Below are positions 25,617 through 33,666 of a stretch of 49,756 bases of DNA, in pieces. The notes under the pieces were generated by a model. The model worked only from the letters and a program-made list of their open reading frames with translations. It made no database searches and had not been told where the DNA came from. A program made the translations under genes and the position numbers. Source of the stretch: CABQCM01 sp965145485 (lineage in GTDB: Bacteria > Bacillota > Clostridia > Oscillospirales > Acutalibacteraceae); contig CBCTCU010000018.1 in the NCBI GenBank assembly GCA_965145485.1, forward strand, positions 1-49,756, in the 5' to 3' direction. Each line of letters begins with the position of its first letter. Position 1 is the stretch's first letter.

Positions 25617-26411
25617 ATGCCTATGGAATTGCTCCGGGTGGAAGGGATCACCGAAAAATATCAGGCCGAAAATGGGGAGATCACCGCTCTTGACAACATC
25701 TCCTTTACGGTGGATGAGGGCGAGTTTCTCAGCATCGTCGGCCCCAGCGGCTGTGGAAAATCCACCCTGCTGTCCATCATCTCCGGTCTGGTTCGCCCGA
25801 CGGCCGGCAGGGTTTTTGTCAAAGGCGAGGAAGTGCGGGATATTTCCCCCCACATCGGATACATGCTGCAGCGAGACAACCTGCTCGACTGGCGAACCAT
25901 CTATGGCAACGTCATGCTGGGCCTTGAGCTGCGCGGCTGCAAGACGCCTCAGAACGTAGAGCGGGCCGAACGCCTGCTCAAAACCTACGGGCTTTATGAG
26001 TTTAAAGACAAATACCCAAGCCAGATGTCGGGCGGCATGCGCCAGAGGGTCGCGCTCATCCGCACGCTGGCCGTCAGCCCCGACCTGCTGCTGCTCGACG
26101 AGGCCTTTTCGGCCCTCGATTATCAGACACGGCTGAACGTGACCGAGGACGTCTATCAAATCCTCAAGGGGGAGGGCGTCACCACCCTGATGGTGACCCA
26201 CGATATCCCCGAGGGCATCAGCATGGGGGACCGCATCATGATCCTCTCCCCCCGCCCGGCCGTCATCCGGGAAATACTAACGCTCGATTTTGCTCCGGAC
26301 ACATCCGGCGAAGAAGGCGGCCGGCGCCGGAGCCCGCTGGAATGCCGCAACGATCCCCGCTTTGCGCGTTATTTTGATCAAATATGGAAAGAGCTGAGCC
26401 GGGATGAATAA
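25617..26411 (+). CDS. ABC importer ATPase, SsuB/TauB/NrtD type
   Basis: The ATP-hydrolysing subunit of an importer, acting at the inner membrane face with the permease encoded next. The 264 residues show Walker A GPSGCGKST (42-50), Q-loop MLQRDNLLDW, signature MSGGMRQR, Walker B LLLLDEAFSALD and the H-loop THD. The MSGGMRQR signature and FSALD are typical of the sulfonate/taurine/nitrate group. AAAGGA lies upstream of the ATG at 25617; a second ATG at 25623 is possible. The 3' end overlaps the permease gene by 8 bases, implying translational coupling. Substrate cannot be inferred from this subunit. Confidence 0.92.
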   Translation: MPMELLRVEGITEKYQAENGEITALDNISFTVDEGEFLSIVGPSGCGKSTLLSIISGLVRPTAGRVFVKGEEVRDISPHIGYMLQRDNLLDWRTIYGNVMLGLELRGCKTPQNVERAERLLKTYGLYEFKDKYPSQMSGGMRQRVALIRTLAVSPDLLLLDEAFSALDYQTRLNVTEDVYQILKGEGVTTLMVTHDIPEGISMGDRIMILSPRPAVIREILTLDFAPDTSGEEGGRRRSPLECRNDPRFARYFDQIWKELSRDE

Positions 26412-27216
26412 GCAAGAAAACCGGCCGATTTCGGCCGAACGCAGGCAATACCTCAAACGACGCAGCCGCCGTAAGGGCCTGATTTTGACCTGTCAGATCG
26501 GTGTGCTGGTGCTCTTCTTGGCCCTGTGGGAGGTGGCTGGGCGTCTCGGCTGGATCGACAGCTTTATCCTGAGCATGCCCTCGCGCATGGTGGCCACCTT
26601 CGTCGACATGGCGGGGCAGGGATTTTTCCACCATATCTGGGTTACGGTGTACGAAACCCTCGTCGGTTTTACCCTGGGCGTGGTCATCGGCGTGCTGCTG
26701 GCCATCCTTCTGTGGTGGAGCAACTTTGTCTCCAAGGTGAGCGAGCCCTATCTGGTGGTGCTCAACTCGCTGCCGAAAATCGCCCTGGGGCCGGTCATTA
26801 TCGTCATCGTCGGCGCGGGGACCGAGGCCATCATTTTCATGGCTCTGGCCATCTCCCTGATCGTTACCGTTCTGGAAATGCTCAACGGCTTTAAATCGAC
26901 CGACCCCGAACTGGTCAAGATGGCCGAAACCTTTGGCGCGAACAAACGCCAGATACTGCTGAAAATTGTCATTCCCTACAACATTGGCACCTTGTTTAAT
27001 TCTCTGAAAATCAACATCGGGCTCTCTCTCGTGGGCGTGATCGCGGGCGAATTCCTCGTATCCAAGGCGGGGCTGGGCTACCTCATCGTCTACGGCGGGC
27101 AGGTCTTTAAGCTCGACCTGGTCATGACCAGCGTGATTGTGCTGTCCATCGTCGCCGCCCTCATGTACGAAGCGGTCGTTTTATTGCAGCGGATCGTCAT
27201 GCGCCATCGCTCTTAA
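26404..27216 (+). CDS. ABC importer permease, SsuC/TauC type
   Basis: A 270-residue inner-membrane permease of the BPD_transp_1 family. After a positively charged N-terminus, about six hydrophobic helices can be seen, the first near residues 28-48. The EAA loop that docks the ATPase is in MAETFGANKRQILLKIVIPY. It overlaps the ATPase gene by 8 bases. The matching binding protein gene is about 1.06 kb further on, separated by a tandem-repeat region, which is unusual because these genes are normally contiguous. Confidence 0.92.
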   Translation: MNKQENRPISAERRQYLKRRSRRKGLILTCQIGVLVLFLALWEVAGRLGWIDSFILSMPSRMVATFVDMAGQGFFHHIWVTVYETLVGFTLGVVIGVLLAILLWWSNFVSKVSEPYLVVLNSLPKIALGPVIIVIVGAGTEAIIFMALAISLIVTVLEMLNGFKSTDPELVKMAETFGANKRQILLKIVIPYNIGTLFNSLKINIGLSLVGVIAGEFLVSKAGLGYLIVYGGQVFKLDLVMTSVIVLSIVAALMYEAVVLLQRIVMRHRS

Positions 27217-27407
27217 AGCCATACCGGCGGTTTGGCCGCCGTCCGCGGTTTCTCACCGGCTGCCATCGCGAGCCCTTTGCCCCCGCTGCGAGCGCAACCG
27301 AACACAGGGGGAGCAACGGATGACAGCCAGGAGATCTGCCTTTTGGCTGACCCCTTTGTCCCGAGGTCGGGATGATAACATGGCGATAGCAGTCGCTCCC
27401 ACCGTCT

Positions 27408-27925
27408 GGGATGCCCTGGTTCTCTCTATTGGGTATACCATCAGCCACAGGGAGCGGGTACCGTACAAGACCGGGCGCTGCGCTCCGGCCAACCAGCTTT
27501 ACGCGGGGCCAGGTAACGGCGCTATCCAAACGGCCGCGTCCCCACTTTGCGGGAGACATGGTTTTCTCTGCCGGGTTCACCATCGGCCGTAGGGGGGACG
27601 CGCCGTACCAAACAGGGCGCTGCGCCCCAACCGCCCAGTTTTACGCGGGGCCAGGTAACGGCGCTATCCAAACGGCCGCGCCCCCACTTTGCGGGAGACA
27701 TGGTTTTCTCTGCCGGGTTCACCATCGGCCGCAGGGGGGACGCGCCGTACAAGACCGGGCGCTGCGCTCCGGCCAACCAGCTTTACGCGGGGCCAGGTAA
27801 CGGCGCTATCCAAACGACCGCGCCCCACATTGCGGGATGCCCTGGTTCTCTTCATCGGGTATGCCACCAGTCGCATGGGGGCAGGCATCGTACCAAATTT
27901 GACGCTATGCCCGGCCAACCAGTTT
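27408..27925 (+). repeat. 142-bp tandem repeat, about 3.6 copies
   Basis: Copies begin at 27408, 27551, 27693 and 27834, with spacings of 143, 142 and 141 bases; the fourth is partial and most diverged. Shared blocks include TTTACGCGGGGCCAGGTAAC, GGCGCTATCCAAACG and CCGGGCGCTGCGC. The unit is not a multiple of three, so any reading frame rotates between copies, which argues against a coding repeat. GC-rich self-pairing such as CCGG...CCGG is present in each unit. It lies between the permease and binding-protein genes. The flanks 27217-27407 and 27926-28277 are gene-free. Confidence 0.9.
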
Positions 27926-28277
27926 TTTCACCACACAACGGGCCTATGACCGCGATCGAAAGCAGCATCGTTTCGGCTTTTGCCGCTGACGTTCCATCAC
28001 CGGCCCGGTGGGCACATCGGCCCACCAAAGCGCGGCGTACGTCCGACCCAGCGCGCAAAATGCCCGTCCACCCCCCATTCAATCGCGGCCTGCGAGGCAG
28101 GATGCATTGCCTGCGACCCAGCCCATCCAAAGAAGGACGGCCTCGTATCCGGTGGCGCAAGCCACTGCATTAAACTTGTAATCCGCCCGGAAGGGGAATC
28201 CCCCTGTCCGCGGCGGTTGCAATAGATAGCTGGCGGTATCTCCCCCGCCGCCGCATCTTTTGAAAGGAGACAACAGT

Positions 28278-29300
28278 ATGAACAAAATCGGCAAGGCCGC
28301 CTGCCTGGCATTGACCCTGACCATGGGCGTCAACATGCTGGCGGGCTGTACATCGGAAAGCGACCCTGACGAAAAGGTCAACCTGAAGGTGTGCGAGGTT
28401 ACCCATTCCATCTTTTACGCGCCCCAGTACGCGGCCATCGAGCTCGGCTTCTTTGAGGAAGAGGGCATTGAAATCGACCTGAGCGTCGGCGAGGGGGCCG
28501 ACTCGGTCATGTCGGCCGTGCTGTCGGGCAACATCGACATCGGATTCGCCGGCCCGGAGGCCTCGGTCTATGTCTACAACGAGGGCAGAGACGATCACAC
28601 GCAGGTTTTTGCGCAGATGACCCAGCGGGACGGCTCCTTCCTGATGGGCCGCGAAAAAGACGAAAACTTCACCTGGGATAAGCTCGAGGGTAAGGTGCTG
28701 CTTCCCGGGCGCAAGGGCGGCGTGCCTTACATGACCCTCGAATACGTCCTCAAAAAGAACGGCCTGGATCCCGCTACCGACCTGACGATGGACGACAGCG
28801 TCCAGTACGCTTTGATGGGCCCGGCCTTTTCGGCCGGCACCGGCGATTATGTGACCATGTTCGAGCCCTCGGCTTCGGCCATGGAAAAAGAGGGCAAGGG
28901 CTACATCGTCGCCTCGATTGGCGCCGACTCGGGAGAGATTCCCTATACCGCCTATTTTGCCACAAAGAGCTATATCGAGGAGAACGCCAGCATTATCGAA
29001 CGCTTTACCCGCGCCGTCTACAAGGGGCAGCAGTGGGTCGCCACCCATACGGCGGCTGAAATTGCCGAAGTGATCGCCCCCTCCTTCCCCGATAACGATC
29101 TGGAAATGCTCACCTCCGGGCTGCAAAGCTACAAGGATATCGACGCCTGGAGCGCCACGCCGGTCATGTCCGAGGAGGCGTTCAACCGGCTGCAGGAGGT
29201 TATGACCGAGGCGGGCGAGCTGTCCCAGCAGGCTCCCTTTGACCAGGTGGTCAACAACAGCTTTGCACAAAGCGTCGTCGACGAGGCCGCAAAGGGGTAA
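28278..29300 (+). CDS. ABC importer substrate-binding lipoprotein, NMT1/SsuA-like
   Basis: The extracytoplasmic receptor for the importer whose ATPase and permease genes lie upstream. The 340-residue protein has a signal peptide with lipobox LAGC (Cys near 24), then VTHSIFYAPQYAAIELGFFE, the hallmark opening of NMT1/THI5-like proteins. GNIDIGFAGPEASV follows. Candidate substrates for the family are alkanesulfonates, taurine, nitrate and thiamine-pyrimidine precursors; nothing here decides among them. AAAGGAG is well placed before the ATG. It is followed after only five bases by the LysM/GH18 gene, so the two are probably co-translated. Confidence 0.9.
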   Translation: MNKIGKAACLALTLTMGVNMLAGCTSESDPDEKVNLKVCEVTHSIFYAPQYAAIELGFFEEEGIEIDLSVGEGADSVMSAVLSGNIDIGFAGPEASVYVYNEGRDDHTQVFAQMTQRDGSFLMGREKDENFTWDKLEGKVLLPGRKGGVPYMTLEYVLKKNGLDPATDLTMDDSVQYALMGPAFSAGTGDYVTMFEPSASAMEKEGKGYIVASIGADSGEIPYTAYFATKSYIEENASIIERFTRAVYKGQQWVATHTAAEIAEVIAPSFPDNDLEMLTSGLQSYKDIDAWSATPVMSEEAFNRLQEVMTEAGELSQQAPFDQVVNNSFAQSVVDEAAKG

Positions 29301-29305
29301 GAGGG

Positions 29306-30613
29306 ATGATCATCCATGTTGTCGAGCCGGGGGAAACCCTGACCACCATTGCCGACCGGTACGGCGTTTCGGTCTTTCAGCTGGCCGAAAGCAACGCCAT
29401 CACCGACCCGGCGCGGCTCGTGGTAGGGCAGACCCTTTGCATCCAATATCCGCAGACCGTGCACACCGTCGCGATGGGGGAATCCCTGCCCTCCATCGCG
29501 CAGCGCTACGGCGTGTCGGTCAACCAGATTTTTCGCAACAACCCCACCCTGCGCGGCAATCCCGAGATTTATCCCGGCCAGACGCTGGTGATCTCTTTTC
29601 AGGAGGAGCCCGGGCCGCCCGCCTTTATCAGCGGCTACGCCTATCCCTTTGTGGATAAGGACCTGCTGCGCCGCACCCTTCCTTACCTGTCCTTTTTGAT
29701 CCCCTTCAGCTACGGGTTCGACGCGCAGGGCAACCTCGTCGACCTCGATGACGGCGAGCTGATCTCCATGGCGCGCGCCAAGGGGATCGAGTGCCTGATG
29801 CACCTGTCGACGCTGACCGACGAGGGCAGCTTTTCCAACGCGCTGTCAACGGCAATCTTCCAAAACCCCACCGCGCGGGCCAACCTGATTGGCAACGTCC
29901 TGCAAAATATGCAGCGCAAGGGCTATGCCGGGCTGGATGTGGATTTTGAGTACGTGCTCCCCGAGGACCGCGAGGGGTATATCGCCTTTGCCCGCGAGCT
30001 GCGCGACAGGCTGCATCCATTGGGATATCCCCTGGTCATCGCCCTGGCCCCCAAGACCTACGCCAGCCAGCCGGGGCTTCTCTATGAAGCGCACGATTAC
30101 CGCGGGTTGGGGGCGCTGGCCGACAAGGTGCTGCTGATGACCTACGAATGGGGATATACTTACAGCGAGCCCCGGGCGGTGGCCCCCCTGCCCAACGTGC
30201 GGCAGGTGGTGGAGTACGCCCTGACCGAGATTCCGGCCAGCAAGATATTCCTCGGCATCCCCAACTACGGCTACGACTGGCCGCTGCCCTATGTCAAGGG
30301 GCAGACCCGCGCGCGGGTCATCTCCAACGTGCAGGCGGTGCAGCTTGCGGCCGACGGCGGGGTTGCCATCGAATACGACGAGGTCGCGCAGACCCCGCAT
30401 TTTCAGTACTATAACGCCCAGGGACAGCTTCACGAGGTTTGGTTTGAGGACGCGCGCAGCATCCAGGCCAAGCTGGATCTGATCCGGCAGTATTCCCTGG
30501 CTGGGGCCGGGTATTGGAACCTGATGAAGCCCTTCCCCCAAAACTGGCAGCTTGTCAGCGCCAACTTCACCATCCCGCAGGGCGACGTTGCGTCGGGCAT
30601 GATCGTATCCTGA
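29306..30613 (+). CDS. LysM-GH18 peptidoglycan N-acetylglucosaminidase (SleL/YaaH type)
   Basis: This protein probably cleaves N-acetylglucosamine linkages in spore cortex peptidoglycan during germination, the role of YaaH/SleL. The 435 residues contain two N-terminal LysM domains (about 2-46 and 51-97) that bind glycan, then a GH18 barrel (about 110-420). The catalytic acid motif is LDVDFEY, with Asp211, Asp213 and Glu215. There is no signal peptide, as in SleL proteins that are packed into spore coats from the mother cell. It starts five bases after the binding-protein gene, with AAGAGGG upstream. The link to an ABC importer is unusual. A terminator inverted repeat follows. Confidence 0.9.
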   Translation: MIIHVVEPGETLTTIADRYGVSVFQLAESNAITDPARLVVGQTLCIQYPQTVHTVAMGESLPSIAQRYGVSVNQIFRNNPTLRGNPEIYPGQTLVISFQEEPGPPAFISGYAYPFVDKDLLRRTLPYLSFLIPFSYGFDAQGNLVDLDDGELISMARAKGIECLMHLSTLTDEGSFSNALSTAIFQNPTARANLIGNVLQNMQRKGYAGLDVDFEYVLPEDREGYIAFARELRDRLHPLGYPLVIALAPKTYASQPGLLYEAHDYRGLGALADKVLLMTYEWGYTYSEPRAVAPLPNVRQVVEYALTEIPASKIFLGIPNYGYDWPLPYVKGQTRARVISNVQAVQLAADGGVAIEYDEVAQTPHFQYYNAQGQLHEVWFEDARSIQAKLDLIRQYSLAGAGYWNLMKPFPQNWQLVSANFTIPQGDVASGMIVS

Positions 30614-30772
30614 CCCTTTTTATTGCTCCATAAAGCCGCCTTGCCGCAGCCGGCTCTACCGCAGAATCCCCCATCCGCCGGCGGAAAGCCGGCTGGCGGA
30701 CGGCCAAAACGCGCCCGCTGTGCCATCGGTCGCACGATGGTCCATATGCCGGTGAAAGAAATATCACAAAAA

Positions 30773-30844
30773 ACAGGGCTTGCAGCCTTCTTTGGGAATG
30801 TCGCGCGTGCTGCGCGGCTCCTGCTCAAGAAGTGCAAGCCCTGT
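30773..30844. terminator. Long inverted repeat, bidirectional terminator
   Basis: ACAGGGCTTGCA (30773-30784) pairs with TGCAAGCCCTGT (30833-30844), with further CTTCTT/AAGAAG pairing inside. On the minus strand the stem is followed by TTTTTTGTG, ending the acyl carrier protein transcript. On the plus strand CTTTCGCTGTTTT follows, serving the glycosidase gene. The remaining bases of 30614-30921 show no gene. Confidence 0.75.
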
Positions 30845-30921
30845 CTTTCGCTGTTTTATGGGACGTGTTCGCGCCACGGGGCGTGGACAAGCCGTCCGAC
30901 GTCCTTTGCCATGGGATTACG

Positions 30922-31182
30922 TCAGCCTTCTGCGTCCCCTGTGAGCGCAAGCTCCACGGCGTCAACCATCTTTCCCAGGGTATTCATGTCGGACATCAGC
31001 AGCTTGGAGTCGGGGATCTCGCACTCGAATTCCTCCTCCAACGCCACGACTATTTGAATAAAAAGGATGGACTGCATCCCCAACTCGGTCAGGTCAGCCT
31101 CCAACTGGTCGTTGCCCAACTGGACCCCGAGGATATCTTGCACGATGCGTTTGATTTGCAGCAACAAGGCTTCCTTTGTCAT
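30922..31182 (-). CDS. Stand-alone acyl carrier protein
   Basis: An 86-residue phosphopantetheine-binding protein. The conserved region LTELGMQSILFIQIVVALEE carries the modifiable Ser38; the usual DSL is replaced by M-Q-S-I. It then reads EFECEIPDSKL, which fits the ACP fold. GGGGGA lies before the ATG at 31182, which is preferred over an upstream ATG at 31206. No fatty-acid, polyketide or acyl-transfer gene is adjacent, so it is not the usual fab-cluster ACP. It may serve a specialised acylation, but the partner is not in view. Confidence 0.82.
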   Translation of the reverse strand: MTKEALLLQIKRIVQDILGVQLGNDQLEADLTELGMQSILFIQIVVALEEEFECEIPDSKLLMSDMNTLGKMVDAVELALTGDAEG

Positions 31183-31202
31183 CTCATGTCCCCCTAACGC
31201 CT

Positions 31203-31324
31203 TCATACCATCAAGCTACAACCGGCGCCATGAAAATATGTGCCAGCCCCGGCCGTCTCGCCGAAAGACGCGATCGGATCATAGGCCAGGCCCTGCGGCC
31301 CGATGTCTGCCCACAGGTTGAAGG
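31203..31324 (-). pseudogene. Possible C-terminal gene remnant
   Basis: Between the ACP and a small membrane protein gene, the minus strand reads an open stretch ending GAGTYFHGAGCSLMV and a stop codon. It has no start codon of its own. It looks protein-like but is too short to assign and could be chance. Confidence 0.2.
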
Positions 31325-31627
31325 TTACTTTTTCATGGGGTTGTGCTTGTAAATAAAATAAAGGATAATCGCGCAGGCCACCACGCTGATGGGCAAAACG
31401 ATCGCCAAAAGCCAGGGTATCTCTTTTTCCATGCAAAACACCGTTAGCATAATGATCGCCAGGCCTTCCAGCGAGATGCATAGGCCTACGCGGCGTGTGT
31501 GCAGCCATTTTTCGTACAGATTTCTCGCTTTCGAGCCGGATGTAAACTCAATAATGGCAGATTGACCGATTGCTATTCCAGCAATAATCACAATCGCTCC
31601 AACGACTATAAGAACACCATACCCCAT
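31325..31627 (-). CDS. Small membrane protein, copy A
   Basis: A 100-residue protein with three hydrophobic segments (about 2-22, 46-66 and 73-92) separated by a conserved loop SGSKARNLYEKWLHTRRVG, and a basic C-terminus NPMKK. It resembles small DUF3784-like membrane proteins of Firmicutes, function unknown. AAAGGAG lies about ten bases before the ATG at 31627. It is the downstream member of a tandem duplication: from the loop to the C-terminus it is identical to copy B, while the first 22 residues differ. Confidence 0.75.
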   Translation of the reverse strand: MGYGVLIVVGAIVIIAGIAIGQSAIIEFTSGSKARNLYEKWLHTRRVGLCISLEGLAIIMLTVFCMEKEIPWLLAIVLPISVVACAIILYFIYKHNPMKK

Positions 31628-31770
31628 CTGGTATCGGCTCCTTTCATTCCGAATAGCGGCTATAAGCGATACAACATGCGTCCAGCCAGGAAGGAATAAA
31701 TCCCTTAATTGGGACCGGCATAGGAAAGAGGACGAAATGCGGTTTGCTCCCATTACGGGCGTTAGGGCGC

Positions 31771-32079
31771 TTATTTTTTCATGGGGTTGTGCTTGTAAAT
31801 AAAATAAAGGATGATCGCACAGGCCACCACGCTGATGGGCAAAACGATCGCCAAAAGCCAGGGTATCTCTTTTTCCATGCAAAACACCGTTAGCATAATG
31901 ATCGCCAGGCCTTCCAGCGAGATGCATAGGCCTACGCGGCGTGTGTGCAGCCATTTTTCGTACAGATTTCTCGCTTTCGAGCCGGATGTAAACTCAATAA
32001 TGGCAGATTGGCTGATCGTCATTCCCACAATAATGATAATCATTCCAATGATCATCAGAATAACATACCCCAACCCCAT
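31771..32079 (-). CDS. Small membrane protein, copy B
   Basis: A 102-residue paralogue of copy A with the same three-helix layout. The first helix is different (GYVILMIIGMIIIIVG), whereas residues about 25-102 are the same. The leader with its AAAGGAG site is also duplicated. The near identity over most of the gene and at DNA level points to a recent duplication or gene conversion. Function unknown. No promoter was confidently identified in the AT-rich 32080-32344 gap upstream. Confidence 0.75.
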   Translation of the reverse strand: MGLGYVILMIIGMIIIIVGMTISQSAIIEFTSGSKARNLYEKWLHTRRVGLCISLEGLAIIMLTVFCMEKEIPWLLAIVLPISVVACAIILYFIYKHNPMKK

Positions 32080-32344
32080 CTGGCATCGGCTCCTTTCATT
32101 CTGGATGGTGGCTGAAAAGAGAGGCTTGTTGTTTGGATGGAATTTTAATTCATTATAGCCTATATTATGAATTAATGCAACTAAAAATTAGTGAAAATCG
32201 TTATTTTCTGTAAACAACCTCTTATTTTGGAGAGTACCAGGCATTGTCGGCAGAGGCGAAAATGCGATAGCTTTGTGCCGTTCCATTGCCTTTTATAACC
32301 ATTCCATAGCGGCCGGAAGGTTCAGAAAACGGGATTATCTCATT

Positions 32345-33196
32345 TTATCCGTGAATTTTTACGCTATTGAGCTGCCGGGCCGTGTAAAAGCAGCGGTGGT
32401 CGATAATTTCGCTGTGCCCAAGATCCATGGCGGAAATCGCTTCCATCTCCCTGTCGCTGAGGGAAAAATCAAAAATGTTTCGATTTTCCGCCATTCGCTC
32501 TTTATGGACGGTTTTGGGAATGGTAGGGATTCCCCGCTGTGCGTGCCAGCGCAAGATCACCTGGGCGGTGGTTTTTCGGTGCTTATCCGCGATTTTTAGC
32601 AGCGTTTTGTGTTGAAAGATGTTCTTCTGAGCCTCCGATAGGGGACCCCAGGCCTGCGGCATGACGCCATATGCCTGCATAACCTGCAACGCTTCTCTCT
32701 GCTGATAAAAGGGATGGATTTCAATTTGGTTGACCATGGGCTTGATTTCCTGATTCATGCACAGATCCACCAGGCGTTCGGGGGAAAAGTTGCTGACTCC
32801 GATGGCCCGCACGGCTGCTTGTGCATACAGCCGTTCCATCGCCCGCCAGGCGCTGTAATAATCGCCAAAGGGCTGATGGATCAAATATAGATCGATATAG
32901 TCCAGCCCCAGATTCTTGAGGGAGGTTTCAAAGGCCTTGCGCGCACTGTCGTATCCCGCGTCCTGTATCCACAGCTTGGTGGTGATAAACAGCTCACGGC
33001 GTGCAATCCCGGATTTCTTCACAGCAGCGCCTACCGCCCGCTCGTTGCCATAAGCGGCCGCCGTATCAATCAGACGATAGCCGCAGGCCAGGGCGTCGCT
33101 GACGCATTGTTCGCATTGCGCGCGGTCTGTCATTTGCAGGGTACCATACCCAAGCATGGGCATTTTTACACCATTATAAAGCGTTACGCTTTGCAT
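32345..33196 (-). CDS. Aldo/keto reductase 1
   Basis: An NAD(P)H-dependent carbonyl reductase of the AKR superfamily, 283 residues. The catalytic tetrad is visible: Asp44 and Tyr49 in RLIDTAAAYGNE, Lys74 in FITTKLW and the His in LIHQP. The C-terminal cofactor loop reads IPTIPKTVHKERM. The ATG at 33196 has AAAGGAG upstream; the frame extends further but without family character. It is the last gene of a minus-strand group with the NTF2-like protein and a second AKR of the same length. Physiological substrate unknown. Confidence 0.9.
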   Translation of the reverse strand: MQSVTLYNGVKMPMLGYGTLQMTDRAQCEQCVSDALACGYRLIDTAAAYGNERAVGAAVKKSGIARRELFITTKLWIQDAGYDSARKAFETSLKNLGLDYIDLYLIHQPFGDYYSAWRAMERLYAQAAVRAIGVSNFSPERLVDLCMNQEIKPMVNQIEIHPFYQQREALQVMQAYGVMPQAWGPLSEAQKNIFQHKTLLKIADKHRKTTAQVILRWHAQRGIPTIPKTVHKERMAENRNIFDFSLSDREMEAISAMDLGHSEIIDHRCFYTARQLNSVKIHG

Positions 33197-33218
33197 CGCA
33201 GGCTCTCCTTTCGGTGTA

Positions 33219-33255
33219 AAAGGCCGGCAGGCAAAGTACCCGCCGGCCTTTCTTT
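33219..33255. terminator. Hairpin between NTF2-like and AKR 1 genes
   Basis: AAAGGCCGGC (33219-33228) pairs with GCCGGCCTTT (33242-33251). T runs occur on both sides, TTTT on the minus strand and TTTTTTT on the plus strand, so it could partly end the minus-strand transcript before AKR 1. Confidence 0.55.
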
Positions 33256-33288
33256 TTTTCTGCTCAAAAAAATTTGTCTTGCTGTTTT

Positions 33289-33651
33289 TTAATAGACCAA
33301 CGCCGTAAAGGAGAAGGTTACCAGCTTCCATTCATCCGCACCTTTGCTGTAGACCTCGGTCACCATAAAGTGATGGGTAGTCTCCTGGCCGTCAAGCAGC
33401 AGGCTATAATCGCAGTCGGTGAGAACAACGCCGGTTGTCCCGAACACCTCCGCTGTTTTGTGGTGAAAGGTGATATCCGTCGGCTGGAAGGCTTTGCTGG
33501 TGTAAAACTCGATTTCCTTATCCAGTTTGCAGGTCACGCCAATGTGGACAAAATTGCAGTTGGGGTCGGCATACCGCCGCATCCCCGTCTCGTCCGCCTG
33601 CTCCATGGCATTCCAGAACTGGTTGGAAGTCTCCAGAAGTGTTTCGTTCAT
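33289..33651 (-). CDS. NTF2-like (SnoaL/DUF4440-type) protein
   Basis: A 120-residue cytoplasmic protein of the cone-shaped NTF2 fold: an N-terminal helix pair with WNAMEQADETGMRRYADPNC followed by alternating beta strands and HHFMVTEVYSK. Members range from small-molecule isomerases to binding proteins; the activity here is not predictable. It lies 15 bases after AKR 2 and is likely in the same operon, suggesting a shared substrate pathway. Confidence 0.78.
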   Translation of the reverse strand: MNETLLETSNQFWNAMEQADETGMRRYADPNCNFVHIGVTCKLDKEIEFYTSKAFQPTDITFHHKTAEVFGTTGVVLTDCDYSLLLDGQETTHHFMVTEVYSKGADEWKLVTFSFTALVY

Positions 33652-33666
33652 CCACCATACCTCTTC

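Noticed and set aside
27408..27925. CRISPR array
   Set aside because: The repeat units are contiguous 142-mers without unique spacers, and no cas genes are present.
27547..28173. 208-codon frame through the tandem repeats as a repeat protein
   Set aside because: The unit length is not a multiple of three, so successive units are read in different frames.
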